Source of the DNA: Flavobacteriales bacterium UBA1995
GTDB taxonomy: Bacteria; Bacteroidota; Bacteroidia; Flavobacteriales_D; Sanyastnellaceae
Assembly: GCA_002336475.1 (NCBI GenBank)
Contig: DDCX01000015.1
Location: forward strand, 7,078 to 12,115
DNA length: 5,038 bases
Reading direction: 5' to 3'
Of this stretch, positions 1-5,038 are shown in pieces (the first letter of the stretch is position 1; every line of letters begins with the position of its first letter). The translations under genes and the position numbers were made by a program. The notes beneath the pieces were generated by a model, which saw only the letters and a program-made list of their open reading frames with translations, had not been told where the DNA came from and searched no databases.

Positions 1-2295
1 CCTGACCTCTACACCGAAGGGTACACCATGATCTATCCCCACAACCAAAACCGCGCGATGCTGCTCAACGCATGCGGAGAGGTGGTGCACGACTGGACCA
101 TCGATGAGAACAGGCGCCCGGGCAATACGGCATACCTGCAGCCCAATGGCGACATCCTCATGACGTCACGTCCAGCATCTGTAGGCGATGATGCCATCTG
201 GGCCGGTGGTGGTGGCGCCACCATAGAGCGCCGAAGCTGGGACAACGATGTGCTGTGGAGCTTCACCGCCAACAACGACAGCCTGCGCTTGCACCATGAC
301 TTTACGGTGACGCCTGAAGGCAACGTCATCGCCATTTGCTGGGAGGTCATCGACAGCCTCGAGTGCATTGCCAATGGCCGCAATCCCGAACTGATTCAAG
401 GTGGGGAGCTCTGGAGTGACAAGGTCATCGAACTGCAGCCCAACGGTCAAGGGGGCGCCGAGATCGTCTGGGAATGGCGCGTGTGGGACCACCTCGTGCA
501 GGATTTCGACAGCACCAAGGCCAACTACGGTGTGGTGGCCGACAACCAGCAGCTCATCGATGTCAATTACGGCACTGTGCTCAATCAACCGCGCGATTGG
601 CACCACATGAATGCCATCGACTATTACCCATTCTACGACACGGCCGGCCAGATCATCATGAGCGTCCCCACCTATGACGAGGTGTGGGTCATCTGGCACG
701 ACTACCAGTTCAGCGATGACCTCATTTGGCGCTGGGGCAACCCCGCAGCCTACCAACGTGGTGACAGCGCGGACCAGAAACTGTTCTACCAGCACGATAT
801 CCATTGGGGCAATGGGCTGGGCGTCAACCCAGGCAACCCCGACTTCACCAAGTTCTTCGTCTTCAACAACAGGGTGCCCAATGCCGATACCGTGGGCACA
901 CACAGTGAGGTGGCGGTCATCTCCCCCATCTTCGACGAATACGATGGCGGTTATGCCTTCAACACCTCGACCGGACGCTGGGGACCCGAGGACTTCCAAT
1001 GGACCTATACCCAACCTGGACTCAGCAGCACGGGCCTAAGCTCCTTCCAGCGCCTGGGCAATGGAAGCAACCTCATCTGCAATGGCCGCACCGGTGAGCT
1101 GTCTGAAATCACCGAGAACGGTGAAACCGCATGGCAATACCGCACGCCCCTCCTTCAGGGTGCACCAGTAGCCCAAGGCACGGAACTGCAGATGAACAAC
1201 AACTTGACGTTCCGCGCTGACCGTTACCCCCTCAATTTCCCTGCTTTTATCGGGCAAGACCTCTCTGCGGGGATGGTGATTGAAACGGACCCTACGCCGC
1301 TCGAAGTGTGCCAGCCTCTGCTGTGCGAAAACGGGTTGGCGTGCAACTATGGTGAGGAGGGTGACTGCACCTTCATCGACACCGACATCGATGTGGCAGG
1401 CCCCTTTATGCTGGGCCTTGTGGACTCCTCATTGTGTGCCAACGGCTATGAAGTCACCGACGATGGCTTCGTCACCCTCGTCCCCTCTTCCGGGGGGATG
1501 GAGACCGGCTATGAATGGTTCATCACGCCTGAAGTCGAAGCCCTCATGCTCGCTTCTGGATTTGAAATCTTGCTCAACGACCTCAATTCACAATCCGTTG
1601 CCGTCTGCGGCACCGAATTGACGGCGGTCAGCGGGTTCTTCGGCGATACCACAGTGGTCAATTACGACGGCACAGGTTGGTATTGGCCCCTTTACGATGG
1701 CTATACGGCTCCTGCGAGCAATTTCGAAACAGGATGTAACGACCCAGATTACTGCAACTTCGACCCTTGCGCCCTGCCCGATTCCACCTTGTGCACCGTA
1801 CTCGAATTGTTGGCAGAATCCAACACGACCAACGGCATCGTTACTGCAGAGGCGGTGGGCGGCACAGCGCCGTACACCATCAATATTCTGGACGAAAACC
1901 TGCAAAGCATTGGCTTCCCGATTTCAGAATCCGACGAACCCTCTTTTGTTTTTGTCGGGTTGCCTGATGGCACCTATTGCTTGGAAGTCACCGATGCTTC
2001 AGGTTGTTCCGCCATCTCCTGTGTGAACGTGGGTGTGATGAGTGTGGAAGACTTGAATGCTGATTCATTTCAGCTGCATCCCAACCCCGCCTCTGATGCA
2101 GTTCAATTGACCCTGCCTGCAGCATGGGACGTTGGAGCTGTCACACTGCGCGATGCAGCCGGTCGGTCATTGGCCACCCCAAACCTGACGGCTTCGGGCA
2201 TGTTGACACTTTCTGCATGGCCTGAGGGCATTTACCTCATCGAAATCCAACACGCCGCCGGAACAGCGATTGAAAGGGTGGTCGTCCGCAGGTGA
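1..2295 (+). CDS. Arylsulfotransferase-family (ASST) secreted beta-propeller protein with T9SS C-terminal sorting domain, 5'-partial
   Basis: The frame is open to base 1, and the nine codons before Met28 (PDLYTEGYT) read like the family's usual entry into blade one. The real start and signal peptide therefore lie upstream, and Met28 is internal. Numbering from Met28, residues 1-420 are ASST-like. They contain blade motifs (ACGEVVHDW, LQPNGDILM), LHHDF at 88-92, DWHHMN at 190-195, QHDIHW at 255-260, QRLGNGSNLI at 341-350 and the closing FRADRYP at 395-401. Next come a cysteine motif (428-447), an unrecognised stretch (about 450-568), a second cysteine motif (570-589), an SprB-like repeat (about 593-667, GGTAPY and LPDGTYCLEVTDASGC) and a T9SS sorting domain (about 673-755, FQLHPNPASD then GIYLIEI). 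Known ASST enzymes move sulfate between phenolic compounds. The sorting domain implies export across the outer membrane and release or surface attachment. Family and secretion route are well supported, but substrate and actual activity are unknown. It may be co-transcribed with the next gene, 22 bases downstream. Confidence 0.88.
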   Translation, partial: PDLYTEGYTMIYPHNQNRAMLLNACGEVVHDWTIDENRRPGNTAYLQPNGDILMTSRPASVGDDAIWAGGGGATIERRSWDNDVLWSFTANNDSLRLHHDFTVTPEGNVIAICWEVIDSLECIANGRNPELIQGGELWSDKVIELQPNGQGGAEIVWEWRVWDHLVQDFDSTKANYGVVADNQQLIDVNYGTVLNQPRDWHHMNAIDYYPFYDTAGQIIMSVPTYDEVWVIWHDYQFSDDLIWRWGNPAAYQRGDSADQKLFYQHDIHWGNGLGVNPGNPDFTKFFVFNNRVPNADTVGTHSEVAVISPIFDEYDGGYAFNTSTGRWGPEDFQWTYTQPGLSSTGLSSFQRLGNGSNLICNGRTGELSEITENGETAWQYRTPLLQGAPVAQGTELQMNNNLTFRADRYPLNFPAFIGQDLSAGMVIETDPTPLEVCQPLLCENGLACNYGEEGDCTFIDTDIDVAGPFMLGLVDSSLCANGYEVTDDGFVTLVPSSGGMETGYEWFITPEVEALMLASGFEILLNDLNSQSVAVCGTELTAVSGFFGDTTVVNYDGTGWYWPLYDGYTAPASNFETGCNDPDYCNFDPCALPDSTLCTVLELLAESNTTNGIVTAEAVGGTAPYTINILDENLQSIGFPISESDEPSFVFVGLPDGTYCLEVTDASGCSAISCVNVGVMSVEDLNADSFQLHPNPASDAVQLTLPAAWDVGAVTLRDAAGRSLATPNLTASGMLTLSAWPEGIYLIEIQHAAGTAIERVVVRR

Positions 2296-2301
2296 TTCGG
2301 G

Positions 2302-2320
2302 CATTACATTGCATGTAATG
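2302..2320. repeat. Perfect 8-bp inverted repeat spanning the paaG start codon
   Basis: CATTACAT (2302-2309) and ATGTAATG (2313-2320) are exact reverse complements separated by TGC. The right arm ends in the ATG start codon of the paaG-like gene, and the whole element lies in the 22-base gap after the sulfotransferase stop codon. No T-run follows, so it does not look like an intrinsic terminator. It could be a binding site for a dimeric repressor or an RNA hairpin that hides the start codon. The repeat is certain from the sequence, but its function is inference and chance is possible. Confidence 0.5.
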
Positions 2321-3100
2321 TATGAAGACACCATCCTAACAACCCGGGAGGGGGGAGTCCTGACTTTGACTTTCAACCGCCCGGCTGCCTTCAACAGTTT
2401 CACGCAACCCATGGCTGCAGCCCTGCAGGAGCAGCTGCGCTCAGCCGATGCCGATTCATCGGTGAGGTGTGTGGTGTTAACGGGGGCAGGCAAGGCCTTT
2501 TGCGCCGGCCAAGACCTCAAAGAGATTACGGGAGAAAACGCCCCGACTTTTGAAGAGATTGTAGGCGGATCCTACAACGCCACGGTAAGGCTGATCCGCG
2601 GGCTGCAAAAACCCGTGATTGCCGCAGTCAATGGCGTGGCCGCCGGCGCAGGAGCCAACATCGCACTGGCATGTGACCTTTGCGTGGCTGCGGAAGGTGC
2701 CAAATTCATTCAGGCCTTTTCAAAGATTGGCCTCATCCCCGACAGCGGTGGCACCTGGATGCTGCCCCGCTTGGTCGGATTGCAGCGCGCAACGGCACTG
2801 GCCTATCTCGGAACCCCCGTGATTGCAGCAGAGGCGGCAGCCATGGGAATGATTCATCGGGCCTTCCCTTCGGAAGAATTTGTTTCCGAAGTGATGGCCC
2901 TGGCTGTTCAATTGGCAGCGATGCCAACCCAAGGATTGGCTCTGACGAAACAGGCCTTTAACAAAGCCTTCGAGCAAGGATTCAGCGATCAACTCGACAC
3001 CGAATTGGAACTTCAAGGTGCGGCTTCCCGTACACAGGACTACCAAGAAGGTGTGGCTTCCTTTCTAGAGAAGCGCAAGCCCACTTTTGCAGGCCATTGA
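2318..3100 (+). CDS. paaG: Enoyl-CoA hydratase/isomerase family protein, PaaG-type (1,2-epoxyphenylacetyl-CoA isomerase)
   Basis: This is a 260-residue crotonase-fold protein, the usual full length. PaaG converts ring-1,2-epoxyphenylacetyl-CoA to the oxepin-CoA in aerobic phenylacetate breakdown and can also shift double bonds in acyl-CoAs; it is cytoplasmic. Visible motifs are FNRPAAFNSF (19-28), the first oxyanion-hole segment FCAGQDL (61-67), the second segment VNGVAAGAGA (104-113), AKFIQAFSKIGLIPDSGGTW (128-147) and the C-terminal DYQEGVASFLEKRKP (241-255). Asp142 in IPDSGGT matches the catalytic Asp of E. coli PaaG. Asn114 stands where hydratases carry a catalytic Glu, which favours isomerase over hydratase. 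I chose ATG 2318 because MYEDTILTTREGGVLTLTFN aligns with the family N-terminus; the in-frame ATG at 2270 would add 16 unrelated residues overlapping the upstream gene. No Shine-Dalgarno is evident. No other paa gene is in the window, so a general fatty-acyl role remains possible. Confidence 0.85.
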   Translation: MYEDTILTTREGGVLTLTFNRPAAFNSFTQPMAAALQEQLRSADADSSVRCVVLTGAGKAFCAGQDLKEITGENAPTFEEIVGGSYNATVRLIRGLQKPVIAAVNGVAAGAGANIALACDLCVAAEGAKFIQAFSKIGLIPDSGGTWMLPRLVGLQRATALAYLGTPVIAAEAAAMGMIHRAFPSEEFVSEVMALAVQLAAMPTQGLALTKQAFNKAFEQGFSDQLDTELELQGAASRTQDYQEGVASFLEKRKPTFAGH

Positions 3101-3102
3101 TC

Positions 3103-3423
3103 ATGGACTACAATTCCGACAACAGCACAGGCTGGATTGATTGCGAACAGCGCCTTCCAGGGAATGGACAACGTGTCCTCGCCGTGGTGCCGGGAAATGA
3201 GGTTTTGCTGCCTGGAAAAGCGAGCTTTGAAATGCGTGACGTGCTGGTCCTGAGGTTTATGGAAAACTTCTTTTCTGCCCAATCTGACCGCGCCGACAGC
3301 CATGGGCGTCACTTTTGGTCGGGCGAAGGATCCTCCAACCAATATTTCAAAGCGGTCACCCACTGGATGCCCGTTCCACAAGCCCCCGCTCCCCGCGAAG
3401 AAAGGCAAGGAGAGCAGCCCTAA
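3103..3423 (+). CDS. Small DUF551-like protein
   Basis: This 106-residue protein matches the DUF551 pattern as I remember it: an N-terminal GWIDCEQRLPGNGQRVL (10-26), a variable middle, and a C-terminal FKAVTHWMPVPQAP (82-95), corresponding to the family's 'W-I-x5-LP...VL' and 'THWMPLP' signatures. The function is unknown. Family members are often found in prophages and also in chromosomes. I see no signal peptide or membrane segment, so it is probably cytoplasmic. ATG 3103 follows the paaG stop by two bases, suggesting translational coupling; a TTG at 3097 would add two residues and overlap paaG. The last 12 or so residues, rich in Arg, Glu, Gln and Pro, run past the motif. Its stop lies nine bases from the stop of the opposing gene. 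No phage gene is nearby. Confidence 0.72.
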   Translation: MDYNSDNSTGWIDCEQRLPGNGQRVLAVVPGNEVLLPGKASFEMRDVLVLRFMENFFSAQSDRADSHGRHFWSGEGSSNQYFKAVTHWMPVPQAPAPREERQGEQP

Positions 3424-3432
3424 GGACCGAGG

Positions 3433-3750
3433 TTACCGGGATTTGACAGGAAGGAATTGCCCTGCTATCCCCAAAAACACCTTGGAGTCTCCTGCGATCT
3501 CAATGGTGTAGACTGAAGCAAGATGCCACTCCTGACGGTGGGTCAATTGCTCCGCAGCCGCTCCTGCAATTTGTCCCAACCCTCGGCGCAGCTTTTTTCC
3601 CAATTCAGTTTCTCCTGGCACATCATCTGCCAGTTCTTGCTGCACGTAGTCCGAGAGGTAGATGGAAAAATCTTCGCTGTCCGGATTGGTGAGGTACAAC
3701 GCACCTCCTGCCAAGACCACAAGCAGGGTCACATTCAATAAAAACTTCAT
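3433..3750 (-). CDS. Small membrane-anchored protein resembling DUF4359
   Basis: This 105-residue protein has one hydrophobic N-terminal segment (about 4-20, LLNVTLLVVLAGGALYL) that could be a membrane anchor or uncleaved signal, followed by TNPDSEDFSIYLSDYVQQEL. The C-terminal part carries SVYTIEI (79-85) and FLGIAGQFLPV (92-102). This layout (hydrophobic start, TNP-x-E/D-x-F/Y, S-x-YT, then LGI-x-GQFLP) resembles DUF4359 as I remember it; I cannot confirm it without a profile search. The function is unknown. The bulk probably faces the periplasm. The ATG overlaps the rsmE stop codon in an ATGA arrangement, so translation is probably coupled to rsmE. Strand choice is supported by that coupling and by the coherent hydrophobic N-terminus; the opposite-strand frame shows no recognisable motif. 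Confidence 0.7.
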   Translation of the reverse strand: MKFLLNVTLLVVLAGGALYLTNPDSEDFSIYLSDYVQQELADDVPGETELGKKLRRGLGQIAGAAAEQLTHRQEWHLASVYTIEIAGDSKVFLGIAGQFLPVKSR

Positions 3751-4469
3751 GTCTTGGAATTGATGATGTGAAATGCCTGAACGGCATAAATGGCGGCTGT
3801 CTCAGTGCGCAAGCGGTGCTGCCCCATGGTCACAGGCAGAAATCCGCTGCGTCCGAAATGCTCGATTTCACCTGGAGTAAAGTCGCCCTCAGGACCAATG
3901 GCGATTGCGGCATTTTTACCGGCAGGCAATGCCTGGACCATAGACTGCCGCTTCCATTCGGGATGCTCGGGCACCGGACAATGCGCCAGTCCACGCCACA
4001 CCTCTTTGTCCAGCCCTTCTATGGCCTCTTCCAATGGACGCGCCGGAAGGAGCTCGGGCAACCAAGTTCTGCGCGATTGCTTCATCGCCTCCACCAAGGT
4101 GCGGTGCCACCTTTCGTACTTCTCTACTTTGCGCTCACTGCGCGCGGTCCAAATGGGCATGACCCGAGATACGCCGCACTCACAAGCCTTCTCTAAAAAC
4201 CATTCAAACCGGTCCGTATGCTTGGTCGGCGCGACCAAAATGGTAAGCTGTGGTGAGGGCTCGGGGTAGCATTCCGGTACGCCCACCATCAGGGATGCCT
4301 GCCGCTTTTCGATGGAGACCACCTCAGCGGGGAAGACTGCACCGCGGCCATCTGCCAATTCGACCGTATCGCCCAAGCGGGCCCTCAACACCTGCACGAG
4401 GTGACGTGCTTCATCAGGCCCGAGCGTGTGGGGGCCAGGTTGAATGTTTGGAGCGTAGAATCGACGCAT
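3747..4469 (-). CDS. rsmE: 16S rRNA (uracil-1498-N3)-methyltransferase RsmE
   Basis: This 240-residue SPOUT-class enzyme uses S-adenosylmethionine to methylate N3 of U1498 in helix 44 of 16S rRNA, acting on the assembled 30S subunit in the cytoplasm. The N-terminal PUA-like domain shows MRRFYAPNI (1-9) and LGPDEARHLVQVLRARLGD (16-34). The SPOUT domain shows LVAPTKHTDRFEWFLEKACECGV (78-100), the EAMKQSRRTWLPEL segment (127-140), the cofactor-loop IGPEGDFTPGE (191-201) and the knot motif MGQHRLRTETAA (215-226). Length is typical for the family. I chose ATG 4469 because MRRFYAP is the family N-terminus; an ATG at 4487 would prepend six residues (MAFFVV). The gene is 68 bases downstream of pckA on the same strand and overlaps the next gene by four bases. 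The usual 'ELG' after the EKA motif reads ECG here, a conservative change. Identification is secure. Confidence 0.95.
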   Translation of the reverse strand: MRRFYAPNIQPGPHTLGPDEARHLVQVLRARLGDTVELADGRGAVFPAEVVSIEKRQASLMVGVPECYPEPSPQLTILVAPTKHTDRFEWFLEKACECGVSRVMPIWTARSERKVEKYERWHRTLVEAMKQSRRTWLPELLPARPLEEAIEGLDKEVWRGLAHCPVPEHPEWKRQSMVQALPAGKNAAIAIGPEGDFTPGEIEHFGRSGFLPVTMGQHRLRTETAAIYAVQAFHIINSKT

Positions 4470-4537
4470 AACGACAAAGAAAGCCATGTCGCGGGACGCT
4501 GCGCCCCCCGTCTTTAAGCTTCATCCACAGTGCATGG

Positions 4538-5038
4538 TCAGCCCACGTTGACCGACACCCTGGGCGCTGCTTTGCGCACGTCCTCTGACACCTCAGCTTC
4601 AAACTGGGCGAAGTTGGCATTGAAACGCTCGGCAAGTGAATCCGCCTTGGCATCAAACGCGTTGCCATCGGACCATGTGTTCCTTGGGTCGAGCAAGCTG
4701 CTGTCTATTGCGGGAGCGCTCAAGGGCACCTCCCATCCGAAACGGTCACAGCGGCGGAATTGCGCATCATCCATGTTGCCATTTAACACCGCGTTGAGCA
4801 AGGCCCTGGTGTCATTGAGGGCCATGCGGTGGCCCACACCGTGAGGACCTCCTGTCCAGCCCGTATTGACAAGCCACACTTTGGCGCCATGAGCCGACAT
4901 CCGCTCTCCGAGCATGTCTGCATATCGACCTGGGTGAAGTGGCAAGAATGGCGCACCGAAGCACGCGCTGAAAACCGCCTTGGGTTCATTGATGCCGTCT
5001 TCCGTTCCAGCCACCTTGGCGGTATAGCCGCTGATGAA
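4538..5038 (-). CDS. pckA: Phosphoenolpyruvate carboxykinase (ATP), C-terminal 166 residues
   Basis: The enzyme converts oxaloacetate plus ATP to phosphoenolpyruvate, CO2 and ADP, the entry step of gluconeogenesis, in the cytoplasm. Only the C-terminal third is visible; the frame is open through the window's right edge, so the start is outside. The fragment begins FISGYTAKVAGTEDGI. It continues with FSACFGAPFLPLHP (23-36), NTGWTGGPHGVGHRM (58-72) and LDPRNTW (116-122). All are diagnostic of the ATP-dependent family and clearly different from the GTP-dependent one. Arg71 and Thr77 have the same six-residue spacing as the adenine-contacting Arg449 and Thr455 of E. coli PckA, supporting ATP use. 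The family is about 530-540 residues long, so some 370 residues are missing. The GTG at 5014 is an internal Val codon, not a start. The gene ends 68 bases before rsmE on the same strand. Confidence 0.95.
   Translation of the reverse strand, partial: FISGYTAKVAGTEDGINEPKAVFSACFGAPFLPLHPGRYADMLGERMSAHGAKVWLVNTGWTGGPHGVGHRMALNDTRALLNAVLNGNMDDAQFRRCDRFGWEVPLSAPAIDSSLLDPRNTWSDGNAFDAKADSLAERFNANFAQFEAEVSEDVRKAAPRVSVNVG

Noticed and set aside
166..1014. A 282-codon open frame on the minus strand, antisense to the sulfotransferase
   Set aside because: It lies entirely opposite well-supported propeller coding sequence, its translation is Val/Ile/Asp/His-rich with no recognisable motif, and such antisense frames are expected from the codon bias of GC-rich genes.
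2270..2317. The longer paaG reading frame starting at ATG 2270
   Set aside because: The 16 extra residues overlap the end of the upstream gene and do not resemble the crotonase N-terminus, whereas the ATG at 2318 gives the standard family start.
3523..3741. A 72-codon plus-strand frame opposite the DUF4359-like gene
   Set aside because: It has no family resemblance, while the minus-strand frame has a hydrophobic N-terminus, recognisable motifs and an ATGA overlap with rsmE.
4470..4485. Possible Bacteroidota -7 promoter box (TTTCTTTG on the minus strand) just upstream of rsmE
   Set aside because: It has a mismatch at the important A of TAnnTTTG, lacks a -33 TTTG partner at proper distance, and would place the transcript start at the start codon.
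4493..4507. Imperfect hairpin in the pckA-rsmE gap (on the minus strand, a GGGGCG/CGTCCC stem with a three-base loop)
   Set aside because: The stem is only six pairs including a G-U wobble and is not followed by a T-run; it is too weak to call a terminator or attenuator.

Overview
The window looks like an ordinary chromosomal stretch from a member of the Bacteroidota, probably a marine or aquatic Flavobacteriales-type lineage with a fairly high GC content for that group. The main evidence is the first gene. It encodes a secreted sulfotransferase-family beta-propeller ending in a type IX secretion (T9SS) sorting domain, preceded by an SprB-like repeat and the Cys-Asn-Tyr/Phe cysteine motifs common in Bacteroidota surface proteins. 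The ATP-dependent PEP carboxykinase and the absence of clear Shine-Dalgarno sequences also fit. The finer taxonomic placement is inference.

Layout. Bases 1-2295 (+) hold the arylsulfotransferase-like secreted protein, whose N-terminus lies outside the window. After 22 bases comes a PaaG-type crotonase/isomerase (2318-3100, +), and two bases after its stop comes a small DUF551-like protein (3103-3423, +). This plus-strand run ends 9 bases from an oppositely oriented run. On the minus strand, in reading order, are the C-terminal part of pckA (5038-4538), rsmE (4469-3747) and a small membrane-anchored DUF4359-like protein (3750-3433). The last two overlap by four bases (ATGA), so they are probably translationally coupled. 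No gap between genes exceeds 70 bases.

The genes do not form one obvious pathway. They cover gluconeogenesis (pckA), 16S rRNA modification (rsmE), CoA-thioester isomerisation typical of aerobic phenylacetate breakdown (paaG, without other paa genes in view), a secreted propeller protein, and two small proteins of unknown function. I found no mobile element, CRISPR array, tRNA, rRNA or defence system. The points most worth a second look are a perfect 8-base inverted repeat that includes the paaG start codon, the multidomain C-terminal half of the secreted protein with an unrecognised cysteine-bracketed domain, and a possible loss of an active-site arginine in its propeller.
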